Part shown: positions 34,188 to 42,752 of the stretch, one piece after another
How the letters are laid out: each line of letters begins with the position of its first letter
How positions within the stretch are numbered: position 1 is the stretch's first letter
DNA from: Flavobacterium sp.
Lineage (GTDB): Bacteria > Bacteroidota > Bacteroidia > Flavobacteriales > Flavobacteriaceae
Direction: 5' to 3'
Assembly: GCA_016787805.1 (NCBI GenBank)
Contig: JAEUTY010000048.1
Location: 18,170 to 82,169, forward strand
Length of the DNA: 64,000 nt
Made by a program: the position numbers and the translations under genes
Notes under the pieces: generated by a model
The model's database searches: none
Seen by the model: the letters and a program-made list of their open reading frames with translations, nothing else
Told to the model about the DNA's origin: nothing

Positions 34188-35612
34188 ATGAAAATTTTAT
34201 ACTACCTATTTTTTTTATTACCTATTGGCTGCTTATCACAAATCGGAATCAACACTACAACACCCAATGCAATGTTGGAGGTCAATTCGACCAATAACGG
34301 CTTACTTATTCCACGTGTTTCACTCACATCAACGTTAGACAATAGCACGGTTGTCAATCCGCAAGGTGGCGCAGTAGTTACTTCAACTTTGGTTTATAAC
34401 ACCAATACTGCTGGTGCAAGTCCGAATAACGTAACTCCTGGTTTTTATTATTGGAATAACACTCTCTTGCGCTGGATTCCGATTGATGGCACAGACGATT
34501 GGTCGATTAATGGAAATACGGGCATAACTACACCTGCAGTTCCTGTAACTTACGGAACCTCAACTATAGGAAGCAATGAGATTTTTTTGGGGACAAAAGA
34601 TGCGAATGATGTGGTAGTAGCAACCAATAATTTAGAACGAATGCGTATTAAGCAAACCACCGGAAATGTTGGAGTTGGAACGGCTACACCATCAGAAACT
34701 TTACATGCCTATAAAAATTCAAATGCAAATAAAAGCACCATATTGGGCGAAGCTATTCAAACGAATCCTGTTGCTGATTATCAAAACAGAGGAGTTTTGG
34801 GTTATGGAAGCGGAACTGCCGCTGGTGGTGGCTTTGGAGTTGGCATTGGTGTGATGGGAATTGGAGATCGAACGAATAGCTATTTTGCGACTGGAATGTA
34901 TGCGCATTTAGGAAGTACTGTTCCTAATGCTCCTTTTACCAACCAAGCTTTGATAGCCAACGGAAATAATTTTGGCAACGCAGCCATTTTTACAGGTGGA
35001 AATGTTGGTATTGGCGTTGCTTTAGGAACGAATCCGACGAATTTATTGCACATTAACAGTGCGACTAGTGGCGCCATTAGAATTGTGGATGGAACACAAG
35101 GTGCAAATAAAGTTTTAACCTCAAATGCAGCAGGTGTAGCGACTTGGCAACCTGTTGGTATTGAAAGTTATCAGGCCGATTTATCAGCCGTTACTGGTGT
35201 GAGTGTTGCCTATACGCAAACCGCAAATTTTATTCAAACAGGCGCTTCCATCACGTTGCCTCCAGGTCGATTTGCAGTCAATGTATCTATGCTTTTATCA
35301 ACAGTTCCTGGCGCGTACACCAACTCGAATGAGGCGTTTTGGGTACGATCGTCGTTTTCGGATAGTGCTGGTGTAAATCCTTTGCCTTCTGGTGATATTA
35401 TTGGTTCTAATTTGGTGAGTGGAAATATGGTTCCTAGCACCTTGTATTCGTTACTTACTGGAATGGTGGTTATTAATAACACGACTGCCGCAAACAAAAC
35501 TTATTATTACGTTGTTGGAAGAGTAGTTACCAATAACTCTACCCGAACCTTATCCTTTTTTGGTGGAAGTTATTGGGCAGAAAACAACATCATTGCCTAT
35601 CGATTGAATTAG
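34188..35612 (+). CDS. Secreted tail-fibre-like surface protein (IGINTTTP family)
   Basis: 474 residues from ATG 34188, chosen because the signal peptide (MKILYYLFFLLPIGCLSQ) starts there; ATGs at 34167 and 34179 are in frame. The N-terminus IGINTTTPNAMLEVNSTNNG, LLIPRVSLTS and GFYYWNNTLLRWIPIDGTDDW match the first 110 residues of the YGxYN-repeat protein at 25291. The middle is Gly/Asn rich with NVGVGTATPSETLHA, as in phage tail-fibre-like proteins; the last 130 residues are a jelly-roll-like domain. It is the last gene of the operon, followed by a terminator at 35650. Confidence 0.75.
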   Translation: MKILYYLFFLLPIGCLSQIGINTTTPNAMLEVNSTNNGLLIPRVSLTSTLDNSTVVNPQGGAVVTSTLVYNTNTAGASPNNVTPGFYYWNNTLLRWIPIDGTDDWSINGNTGITTPAVPVTYGTSTIGSNEIFLGTKDANDVVVATNNLERMRIKQTTGNVGVGTATPSETLHAYKNSNANKSTILGEAIQTNPVADYQNRGVLGYGSGTAAGGGFGVGIGVMGIGDRTNSYFATGMYAHLGSTVPNAPFTNQALIANGNNFGNAAIFTGGNVGIGVALGTNPTNLLHINSATSGAIRIVDGTQGANKVLTSNAAGVATWQPVGIESYQADLSAVTGVSVAYTQTANFIQTGASITLPPGRFAVNVSMLLSTVPGAYTNSNEAFWVRSSFSDSAGVNPLPSGDIIGSNLVSGNMVPSTLYSLLTGMVVINNTTAANKTYYYVVGRVVTNNSTRTLSFFGGSYWAENNIIAYRLN

Positions 35613-35932
35613 AAGTTTGAATTAGTTTTTATTGTAGTTTTTAGTTGAGAAGCTGTTCTTTTGGGAGCAGCTTTTCGTTTTTAAAAAATACTACTTATTA
35701 CCACTACTGCCCTAGCCCAGATTACTTCACGTACATTAATTTTAAGCGGAGTTCAGTGAATGCTCCGCATTTGAAGTGAAAAGCTTTTTGAAGCAACAAT
35801 TGAGTTGTACTTGCCTAACTAACGCGACCAGCGGAAGCGCTTAGTTGGGCTTAGTAGAACCAATTGAGGCTTTAAAAACTTGAAACGCAAAGCTGGAAAT
35901 TGCTTCGCTTGAAAGCTTACAATGACGCTGAG
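35613..35932. other. 320-base gap with several inverted repeats
   Basis: No coding frame. After the terminator at 35650-35683, GCGGAG (35743-35748) and CTCCGC (35761-35766) form a stem inside ACTTCA/TGAAGT arms, and CCTAACTAACGC with GCGCTTAGTTGGG form a second one (about 35814-35849). A phrase TAGCCCAGAT near 35711 recalls the opening box of the element at 17814-17955 (AGCCCAGATAGC), so this may be a diverged member. It lies between the surface operon and the end of the GNAT gene. Confidence 0.5.
35650..35683 (+). terminator. Terminator of the surface-protein operon
   Basis: AAGCTGTTC (35650-35658) and GAGCAGCTT (35665-35673) pair with one wobble, followed by TTCGTTTTT. It is 38 bases after the stop at 35612. 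Confidence 0.7.
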
Positions 35933-36424
35933 TTAAATGGGCAATTTCATCACATAATCGTCCATAATGTAACCGTTGCCGATGTCGAATTGCTTTTCTT
36001 CGGCGATATGAAAGCCAAGTTTTTGATAGAAATCTTTGGCTTTGTTGAAGCGATTTACGGTGAGAATCAGAGCAGAATCTCCGGCTTTTAGAGCGATTTC
36101 TTGGATGTGATTGATGACCCATTTTCCGATGCCTTTGCCCTGAATTTGAGGCAAAACGTAGAGTTTGTGTATTTTGGTTTGGTTTGAATTTTCGAAATGA
36201 AGTTCGTACGACGCAAAACCGATAAATTGGCCATCATCTTCCACGAGCAAAAAAGGCTTCGGATGTTGCAATTGTTTTTCTAAAGAAGGCAAACTGTACA
36301 TCATTTCCATCATGTAATCGAATTGATCTTTCGATAAAATATGTTCGTAAGTTGCAGGCCAAATTTGCTGCGCTAAATCGCGCACAATCGGCAATTGTTC
36401 TTTGCTAGCAACAGAAATCGTCAT
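35933..36424 (-). CDS. GNAT-family N-acetyltransferase
   Basis: 163 residues. Acetyl-CoA-dependent acyltransferase fold: motif A is HKLYVLPQIQGKGIGKWVIN, with the Q-x-x-G-x-G pyrophosphate loop, followed by LILTVNRFNKAKDFYQKLGF (motif B) and a C-terminal YVMKLPI strand. The acceptor substrate is unknown. Its ATG overlaps the stop of folD by one base (TAATG), so it is translationally coupled to that gene. Confidence 0.88.
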   Translation of the reverse strand: MTISVASKEQLPIVRDLAQQIWPATYEHILSKDQFDYMMEMMYSLPSLEKQLQHPKPFLLVEDDGQFIGFASYELHFENSNQTKIHKLYVLPQIQGKGIGKWVINHIQEIALKAGDSALILTVNRFNKAKDFYQKLGFHIAEEKQFDIGNGYIMDDYVMKLPI

Positions 36425-37308
36425 TACTTTTTGAGTCGTTTTTGTTCGCGAGCCAATAAGGTGTTTTTGAGAAGCATTGCGATAGTCATTGGTCCAACGC
36501 CGCCTGGAACTGGAGTGATGAATGACGCTTTTTTGACTACATTTTCGTAATCAACATCGCCCACAATTTTATATCCTTTTTCGGAAGTTTCGTCGGCTAC
36601 GCGCGTGATTCCTACATCGATTACCACAACATCGTCTTTGACCATTTCGGCTTTTAAGAAATTTGGAACGCCCAAAGCTGTGATGATAATATCGGCTTGC
36701 GAGGTAATTTGGTTGATGTTTTTGGAGTGACTGTGCGTTAGTGTTACCGTTGAATTTCCTGGAAAATGATTTCTTCCCATCAAAATGCTCATTGGACGAC
36801 CAACGATATGACTACGGCCAATAATTACAGTGTGTTTTCCATCGGTTGGTACGTTGTAACGCTCTAATAATTCTAATATACCAAATGGAGTTGCAGGAAT
36901 AAATGTACTCATATCGAGCGCCATTTTTCCGAAGTTTTCGGGATGGAAACCGTCGACGTCTTTGCTTGGATCAATACACATTAGTACGTGTTGCGTATCG
37001 ATTTGTTTGGGTAACGGAAGCTGAACGATGAATCCGTCGATATCGTCATTTTCGTTGAGTTCTTTGATTTTTTTGAGCAACTCTGTTTCGGAAGTTGTGC
37101 TCGGCATTTTAATTAAAGTCGATTCAAAACCGACGCGTTCGCAAGCTTTTACTTTACTTCCTACATAGGTTAAACTTGCACCATCATTGCCGACAATAAT
37201 GGCTGCCAAATGCGGTACTTTTTCGCCGTTGTCTTTCATTTTCTGAACTTCAGCAGCGATTTCGTTTTTGATGTCTTCCGATACTTTTTTTCCGTCTAAA
37301 ATGGTCAT
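36424..37308 (-). CDS. folD: Bifunctional methylenetetrahydrofolate dehydrogenase/cyclohydrolase
   Basis: 294 residues, standard length. FolD interconverts 5,10-methylene-, methenyl- and 10-formyl-tetrahydrofolate using NADP. Visible signatures: TYVGSKVKACERVGF with the catalytic Tyr and Lys, FIVQLPLPKQID, DVDGFHPENFGKMALD, the nucleotide-binding VIIGRSHIVGRPMSILMGR, and the C-terminal FITPVPGGVGPMTIAMLLKN. It lies 40 bases after ffh in the same direction and overlaps the GNAT gene. Confidence 0.96.
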   Translation of the reverse strand: MTILDGKKVSEDIKNEIAAEVQKMKDNGEKVPHLAAIIVGNDGASLTYVGSKVKACERVGFESTLIKMPSTTSETELLKKIKELNENDDIDGFIVQLPLPKQIDTQHVLMCIDPSKDVDGFHPENFGKMALDMSTFIPATPFGILELLERYNVPTDGKHTVIIGRSHIVGRPMSILMGRNHFPGNSTVTLTHSHSKNINQITSQADIIITALGVPNFLKAEMVKDDVVVIDVGITRVADETSEKGYKIVGDVDYENVVKKASFITPVPGGVGPMTIAMLLKNTLLAREQKRLKK

Positions 37309-37348
37309 TGTTGTGTTGTTGTTAGTTGTTTTAGACCTTTTTCGTGTT

Positions 37349-38686
37349 TTATCTCATTCCCTTCATTCCGCCCATCATGCGCATCATGTTTTTGCCTCCA
37401 GGACCTTGCATCATTTTCATCATTTTACTCATTTGGTCGAATTGTTTCATTAGCTGATTCACTTCTTCAATTTTGCGACCAGCACCTTTGGCAATACGTG
37501 TTTTTCTTTTCATATCGATGATAGAAGGTTTGCTTCTCTCTTTTGGAGTCATTGAATAAATAATGGCTTCAACATGTTTGAAAGCGTCGTCTTCAATTTC
37601 AACATCTTTAAGCGCTTTATTGGCGCCAGGAATCATTCCTACCAAGTCTTTCATGCTTCCCATTTTTTTAATTTGTTGTATTTGCGCTAGGAAATCATCA
37701 AATCCAAATTCGTTTTTAGCGATTTTCTTTTGCAATTTGCGCGCCTCTTCTTCATCATATTGTTCTTGAGCTCTTTCTACCAAAGATACAACGTCTCCCA
37801 TTCCCAAAATACGATCGGCCATACGCGAAGGATAGAACACGTCAATTGCGTCCATTTTTTCGCCTGTTCCGATGAATTTGATTGGTTTATTTACGACTGA
37901 TTTAATCGAAATGGCCGCTCCACCACGTGTATCACCATCTAATTTAGTTAAAATTACACCATCAAAATCCAATCGGTCGTTGAAGGCTTTGGCTGTATTT
38001 ACTGCGTCTTGTCCCGTCATCGAATCAACCACAAATAAGGTTTCTTGAGGTTGAATGGCTTTGTGAACATTGGCAATTTCGGTCATCATTTCTTCATCAA
38101 CTGCCAAACGACCAGCCGTATCGACAATTACCACGTTAAATCCGTTTGCTTTTGCGTAAGCTATCGCTTTTAGAGAAATATCAACCGGATTTTTATTTTC
38201 AGGTTCAGAGTACACTTCTACTCCAACTTGTTCACCCACAACATGCAACTGGTTGATTGCCGCTGGACGGTAAATATCACAGGCAACCAAAAGAGGTTTC
38301 TTATTCTTTTTGGTTTTGAGATAATTGGCTAATTTTCCTGAAAAGGTAGTTTTACCCGAACCTTGTAAACCCGACATTAAAATTACGGTTGGATTTCCAG
38401 ATAGGTTAATTCCAGCTGCATCGCCACCCATTAAGGCCGTTAGCTCGTCTTTGACTAATTTGACTAATAATTGTCCTGGCTCTAAAGTGGTTAAAACGTT
38501 TTGACCAATTGCTTTTTCTTTGACTGTTGTTGTAAACTCTTTAGCAATTTTAAAGTTCACATCGGCATCTAGTAAAGCTCGACGCACTTCTTTCAAAGTT
38601 TCGGCTACGTTTACTTCAGTGATTTTTCCGTGTCCTTTTAGGATGTGGAACGCTTTATCTAATTTATCGCTTAAATTATTGAACAT
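37349..38686 (-). CDS. ffh: Signal recognition particle protein Ffh
   Basis: 445 residues, the normal size of Ffh, the SRP54 GTPase that with 4.5S RNA targets ribosomes making membrane proteins. N domain residues 1-90, G domain with LMSGLQGSGKTTFSGKLANY (P-loop), the DTAGRLAVDEEMMTE motif, TKLDGDTRGGAAISI and FIGTGEKMDAIDVF, and a methionine-rich M domain ending QMSKMMKMMQGPGGKNMMRM. A -7-like TAAATTTG is present at 38723-38716 on the minus strand. folD and the GNAT gene follow. Confidence 0.97.
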   Translation of the reverse strand: MFNNLSDKLDKAFHILKGHGKITEVNVAETLKEVRRALLDADVNFKIAKEFTTTVKEKAIGQNVLTTLEPGQLLVKLVKDELTALMGGDAAGINLSGNPTVILMSGLQGSGKTTFSGKLANYLKTKKNKKPLLVACDIYRPAAINQLHVVGEQVGVEVYSEPENKNPVDISLKAIAYAKANGFNVVIVDTAGRLAVDEEMMTEIANVHKAIQPQETLFVVDSMTGQDAVNTAKAFNDRLDFDGVILTKLDGDTRGGAAISIKSVVNKPIKFIGTGEKMDAIDVFYPSRMADRILGMGDVVSLVERAQEQYDEEEARKLQKKIAKNEFGFDDFLAQIQQIKKMGSMKDLVGMIPGANKALKDVEIEDDAFKHVEAIIYSMTPKERSKPSIIDMKRKTRIAKGAGRKIEEVNQLMKQFDQMSKMMKMMQGPGGKNMMRMMGGMKGMR

Positions 38687-38760
38687 AATGATGGCTATTT
38701 TCTAAAAATGAAGTGCAAATTTAAGCATTTGAAATTGAACTACGAAAGTTATTAGAAAGA

Positions 38761-38794
38761 AAAAACCATTCCGATTTGGTAATCGAAATGGTTT
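38761..38794 (-). terminator. Terminator of the lipoprotein pair
   Basis: AAAACCATT then CGAT (38761-38774) pairs with ATCG then AATGGTTTT (38781-38794), with one mismatched pair and a 6-base loop, followed on the minus strand by TTTTTTC. It closes the leftward lipoprotein operon of 40352-38819. Confidence 0.75.
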
Positions 38795-38818
38795 TAAAAG
38801 CACTAGTAGTAGGTAGTG

Positions 38819-39286
38819 TTAATTTTTTTCGAAGGTTACATAATCGGTTCCGCCGTTTCCTCCACTTACATGCACCAATTGAATTTTGGTTGCAGTATAC
38901 GAAATAATGTTCCAATCTTCTGTCAAATCAGTAAAATCAGCAGGTGATGAAAAAGCCATATTGAAGTCTAAATCGTTGCTTGGACTATCATCGCCACTAT
39001 TGTCTGAGGTAACAGACCAAGTTCCGTTGTATGTATTGGTTCCGTTTGTTGCTGACAAAATGCCACTAGTTCCGAAAGTAAAATTATAACCTGTGAAGTG
39101 ACTGGTTTCGTTATTTCCTGAATCTTCAAAGAAAGTAATTCTCCATGTTCCTTGATTGGCAGTATTGATTACTGGGGTTGGATCTTGTGATGTTGAATTT
39201 GAATTATCGTCATCGGAGCTGCACATTGAGGCTACATTGAGCATAAACAGCATAGCTAAAATCGGGATTAATTTTAGTGTTTTCAT
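38819..39286 (-). CDS. Lipoprotein with lipocalin-like C-terminal domain, ECF-linked
   Basis: 155 residues. Lipoprotein signal (ILAMLFMLNVASMCSSDDD, lipid on Cys22), a Ser/Asn linker and one beta domain of about 105 residues: QGTWRITFFEDSGNNETSHF, TGYNFTFGTSGILSATNGT, then DLTEDWNIISYTATKIQLVH and SGGNGGTDYVTFEKN. The same domain ends the protein encoded by the preceding gene (34 bases upstream), so they form an operon. The fold looks lipocalin-like; no ligand or function is known to me. Expression is probably driven by the ECF-type element at 40406-40381. Confidence 0.7.
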   Translation of the reverse strand: MKTLKLIPILAMLFMLNVASMCSSDDDNSNSTSQDPTPVINTANQGTWRITFFEDSGNNETSHFTGYNFTFGTSGILSATNGTNTYNGTWSVTSDNSGDDSPSNDLDFNMAFSSPADFTDLTEDWNIISYTATKIQLVHVSGGNGGTDYVTFEKN

Positions 39287-39320
39287 AATAATTTGTTTTT
39301 AAAAAATTTAGGGTTAATAT

Positions 39321-40352
39321 TTATAATTTGGTAAAATTTAAATAATCGGTTCCGCCATTTCCACCACTTACGTGTTTTAATCGGATGATGGTCTGATTGT
39401 ATTCAAGGATAATCCAATCTTCTGCAAAACTTTCTAAATCGGGATCAGCATAAGTGAATTCAATTTTATTGTACCCATCATCGATATAATTAGACCAAGT
39501 GCCAAGTGTTGTTATACTGTTTTTAGTAACTTCGACATTGCTGTTGGCAATGAACACAAAATTATATCCATTGTAATCGCTTGTTTCTACTGTTCCATCC
39601 TCGTTAAAATACGACACATACCATGTTCCTGTAGTTAATATTGTATTGAATGATGGATTCCAAGTTCCTGAGTCCTCACAATCGTCTATTGCATCTTCTA
39701 AAAATGATTCTAATTCAGCATTATTATTAATCACAACGTTTTGAGCGTTAGAATTGGTTGCAGAAATAGGATAGGCAATAGCAGCAATCACGTTAGAAGA
39801 TAAACCGTTAATAAAACTATACAATTGACTGTTGTTTTGAATTGTAACTGTATTAGTCGTTTGTGTATTTGTATTGTAAACATTAATCGCAATAGGATAA
39901 TTAATAAAAACACAATCTATTTCATCCAATCCATCATCATCACTACAATCTTCAGTAGCATTATTCAAATCGCTCCAATTTGCTATAGTTTGTGTAGTAA
40001 AATTTTCATATTTAATTGTAATTGGATAGCTAAAATACACTATATCATTTCCTGAAGTATTGTCTTTTAAATCTTGTACTGTTTGATAATCATCTTTTGT
40101 AGTTACTGTAGTTTGATTTCCGTTTACAGTCACAGTTACAGGTAAAACAACACTAAAACAACTAGTATTATCTAAAACATTATCGCAAGCTGTTGGATTC
40201 TGTGAATTACGACTGATTAGCTTTGATAATGGTGAACCTACAACAATCGACTCGGTAGGTGGAGTATCGGTTATAATTTCATCTTCTTCTTTTTGACAGT
40301 TGGTTAATGCAAAGCTTAAAGCAAGAATCAAGAGTAATTGTATCGTTTTCAT
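39321..40352 (-). CDS. Lipoprotein with internal repeats and a shared C-terminal domain, ECF-linked
   Basis: 343 residues. Lipobox LILALSFALTNCQKEED (lipid on Cys20). Residues about 60-230 hold four imperfect repeats of 40-60 residues, each with a strand such as SVVLPVTVTVNG, YFSYPITIKY, FINYPIAINVYN or AIAYPISATNS, then a T-or-N-rich turn and an acidic end, several closed by Cys. Residues about 245-343 are the same domain as in the next gene (TGTWYVSYFNEDGTVETSDY, SGGNGGTDYLNFTKL). It starts 28 bases after the ECF-type element and is divergent from the sigma gene. Unknown function; probably surface exposed. Confidence 0.7.
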   Translation of the reverse strand: MKTIQLLLILALSFALTNCQKEEDEIITDTPPTESIVVGSPLSKLISRNSQNPTACDNVLDNTSCFSVVLPVTVTVNGNQTTVTTKDDYQTVQDLKDNTSGNDIVYFSYPITIKYENFTTQTIANWSDLNNATEDCSDDDGLDEIDCVFINYPIAINVYNTNTQTTNTVTIQNNSQLYSFINGLSSNVIAAIAYPISATNSNAQNVVINNNAELESFLEDAIDDCEDSGTWNPSFNTILTTGTWYVSYFNEDGTVETSDYNGYNFVFIANSNVEVTKNSITTLGTWSNYIDDGYNKIEFTYADPDLESFAEDWIILEYNQTIIRLKHVSGGNGGTDYLNFTKL

Positions 40353-40380
40353 TTATCTTTTATTTAGCATTTGAAAGTAA

Positions 40381-40406
40381 AACATTTATTTCAAAAAAAA
40401 CCCTAC
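40381..40406 (-). promoter_or_regulatory. ECF-type promoter element ahead of the lipoprotein operon
   Basis: On the minus strand GTAGGGT (from 40406), 12 bases, AAATGTT (40387-40381), then 28 bases to the start codon at 40352. The same arrangement precedes the genes at 41201 and 42801. Confidence 0.55.
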
Positions 40407-40503
40407 CTAAGAAAAACATTTATTTTATTTTTCAACAAATTTTCAATTTAATGCTCCATTCAGGTTGATATTAATTAGTTTGTTTTTGGCAAAAAATAAA
40501 TGC

Positions 40504-40519
40504 TGTGACTTTAGTCACC
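40504..40519. promoter_or_regulatory. CRP-like dyad in the divergent region
   Basis: TGTGACTTTAGTCACC fits the CRP/FNR-family layout TGTGA-N6-TCACA with one mismatch; GTGACT and AGTCAC are perfect inverted arms. It lies between the divergent lipoprotein operon and the sigma gene, about 107 bases before the sigma start codon. That a CRP-type protein acts here is only an inference. The rest of 40407-40625 is AT rich with no other feature seen. Confidence 0.35.
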
Positions 40520-40625
40520 AATACAAACACAATATAATTGTAATTTTGAAAAAATTTCTTTAAAAAAATAATCCACTTTTTTTATTCGCAACAAAAATCT
40601 ATTTTTACACAACCAATTTTTAACC

Positions 40626-41150
40626 ATGTCATCAATTCCATCTTTATCAGACGTTTGTAAAGAGTCGATTTATGCCGATTTCTTTAAAAAACATGCCAAA
40701 GCATTGCGCAATTACTTGCTGTATAAGTTTGGCAATCAGGATCAGGCCGAAGACATGACACAAGAAGCCTTTATCAAATTGTGGCAAAATTGCAAAGATG
40801 TTCCTTTAGAAAAAGCGAAATCATACATTTATACGATTGCCAACAATTCATCTTTAAATATTATTGCACACGAAAAAGTGAAATTGAATTTTCAAAAACA
40901 CAATTCACTGAATGATCGTTCCAATGAAAACCCTGAATTTCTATTAGAAGAGACGCAGTTCAAAGACAAACTACTTTCGGCTATAGATAAACTCAACGAA
41001 ACCCAACGCGTTGCTTTCTTAATGCATCGTATTGATGGAAAAAAATACGCTCAAATTGCAGAAGAGCTTGAAATTAGCGTAAAAGCGGTAGAAAAACGAA
41101 TTCACCTAGCATTATTAGAATTGCGTAAAGAATTTGAACATTTTAGGTAG
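40626..41150 (+). CDS. ECF RNA polymerase sigma factor
   Basis: 174 residues, the size of FecI-like Bacteroidetes ECF sigmas. Region 2: YLLYKFGNQDQAEDMTQEAF, then IKLWQNCKDV and KSYIYTIANNSSLN. Region 4: LNETQRVAFLMHRIDGKKYA, then IAEELEISVKAVEKRIHLAL, with a helix-turn-helix that should read the -35 element. Downstream are a secreted protein, a FecR anti-sigma factor and a TonB receptor, so it should be released by a signal from the receptor. GTAGGGT at 41147 overlaps its stop codon, so it cannot be this gene's own promoter. Confidence 0.93.
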   Translation: MSSIPSLSDVCKESIYADFFKKHAKALRNYLLYKFGNQDQAEDMTQEAFIKLWQNCKDVPLEKAKSYIYTIANNSSLNIIAHEKVKLNFQKHNSLNDRSNENPEFLLEETQFKDKLLSAIDKLNETQRVAFLMHRIDGKKYAQIAEELEISVKAVEKRIHLALLELRKEFEHFR

Positions 41151-41172
41151 GGTAACATTTTGATTAACTGTT
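41147..41172 (+). promoter_or_regulatory. ECF-type promoter element ahead of the T9SS protein
   Basis: GTAGGGT (41147-41153), 12 bases, AACTGTT (41166-41172), then 28 bases to the start codon at 41201. The first box overlaps the stop codon of the sigma gene. Confidence 0.6.
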
Positions 41173-41200
41173 ACTTTGGTAAACCACTAAACCAAATGTC

Positions 41201-42730
41201 ATGAAAAAACAACTACTCTTACTGATTTTTGTGTTGCTTCTTTCAAATCATTCATTTGCTCAATACACATTGGATTGGATGCAAGATGAAGGTGAATACA
41301 ACAAAACCGCGACGATGATGGCGATTGATAGTCAAGATAATTTAATTGTAACTGGTTATTTTACTCATCAAAATATTTACACTCGAAAATACGACATCAA
41401 CGGAAATGTGCTTTGGGAAGTTACGGATGCATCAGGAATTCCAAGTAATTACCAACGCCCGTATTGGACAACTTGTGATGCTAACGACAATGTTTTTGTG
41501 ATTGGTTATCGCTATGCTGGAACTGGAACTACGCAATATATTGATGCTATTGTAGTGCTAAAATACAGTCCGAGTGGTACTTTGTTATGGAAAAAAAATG
41601 TACAACACAGTATCTATGTGAGTCCGGGTGGCGGACCATTACGCGCCGTAACAGATGCGGATGGAAATCTATACATCGGAGCTCGCCCAACTGTTCCAAC
41701 TGGAATGACTTTACATAAAATTGCGCCCGACGGAACTACCATTTACAGCAATACCTATAACGGAAATGAAGATGGAAATTTCAGTTCAATGAAAATCAAA
41801 GGAAATACAGCTATTATGGTAGGTGGAAGAGCTGTGAATCAAACCGTAGTTGTGGCTCGCGACTTAACAACCGGAAATGTGACTTGGACAGCCAATATTC
41901 CGGGTTTTATTGGCGTTGATATCGAAATTGACGATGCTGGAAATAGTTATGTATTATCAACAACTTATCAAGACACAACACTAAATACTGGTTCTAATTT
42001 ATTGCTGTACAAATTAAGTCCAACAGGAACGCAATTGTGGGTTCAGAATTTCAACTTTGCTCCTACTGAAAATCCAACTCGTTTAAAATTGGCTGGTAAT
42101 CGATTGACTGCCATTTCGTGGTTTGCTAATGGTTCGTACATCAATTGGAGAACTTTTCAGGTAGATACGGATGGAAATTTACTTTGGAATACAGTATACG
42201 ACGGAACGGCTTACAACGACGAATATCCTTATAATTTGACGGCCAATGCTGATGGCGAAGTAATTGTAACTGGACGTGGCGGACCTTCACCAAGTTCTTC
42301 TAATTTGTCGTATTTGCAAATGGTGATTTTAAAATACAGTAATACTGGAGTACAACAATGGATTGATTTTCCGAATATATACGGCGGCGATGGAATTGCC
42401 TGTGAATTTGCTAGCGACAATAGCTTGTATGCCATAAGTACACACAATATGACTGCATATCATTACAATCCTAACGCTTTGTCAACTGCTGAAATCAATG
42501 ATAACAACCTATTTTCGGTAGTGCCAAATCCGTTTGAAAATAGTATCGCTGTTCAATTAAATGATTTTACTAAAGCAACAATTTTTGACGTAACGGGAAA
42601 ATCATTACTAACATTCGAATTGAATACTGAAAACAACACTATGGATTTATCCGATTTGAATAGCGGCATTTACTTTTGTCAATTCAATTCAAATAATACA
42701 ACAAAAACTATTAAATTAGTCAAAAAATAA
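41201..42730 (+). CDS. Secreted T9SS-sorted repeat protein within the ECF island
   Basis: 509 residues. Signal peptide (LLLLIFVLLLSNHSFAQ), then SBBP/propeller-like repeats across residues 25-420: DSQDNLIVTGYFTHQNIYTR, DANDNVFVIGYRYAGTGTTQ, DADGNLYIGARPTVPTGMTL and DDAGNSYVLSTTYQDTTLNT. Residues about 440-509 form a T9SS type A sorting domain (SVVPNPFENSIAVQL and LNSGIYFCQFNS). It should be exported to the surface or medium. It lies between the sigma and fecR genes, an uncommon place for an exported protein, with its own ECF-type promoter, so it is a probable target or a ligand-side component. Confidence 0.82.
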   Translation: MKKQLLLLIFVLLLSNHSFAQYTLDWMQDEGEYNKTATMMAIDSQDNLIVTGYFTHQNIYTRKYDINGNVLWEVTDASGIPSNYQRPYWTTCDANDNVFVIGYRYAGTGTTQYIDAIVVLKYSPSGTLLWKKNVQHSIYVSPGGGPLRAVTDADGNLYIGARPTVPTGMTLHKIAPDGTTIYSNTYNGNEDGNFSSMKIKGNTAIMVGGRAVNQTVVVARDLTTGNVTWTANIPGFIGVDIEIDDAGNSYVLSTTYQDTTLNTGSNLLLYKLSPTGTQLWVQNFNFAPTENPTRLKLAGNRLTAISWFANGSYINWRTFQVDTDGNLLWNTVYDGTAYNDEYPYNLTANADGEVIVTGRGGPSPSSSNLSYLQMVILKYSNTGVQQWIDFPNIYGGDGIACEFASDNSLYAISTHNMTAYHYNPNALSTAEINDNNLFSVVPNPFENSIAVQLNDFTKATIFDVTGKSLLTFELNTENNTMDLSDLNSGIYFCQFNSNNTTKTIKLVKK

Positions 42731-42752
42731 AAGACTGATAAAATATAATAAA

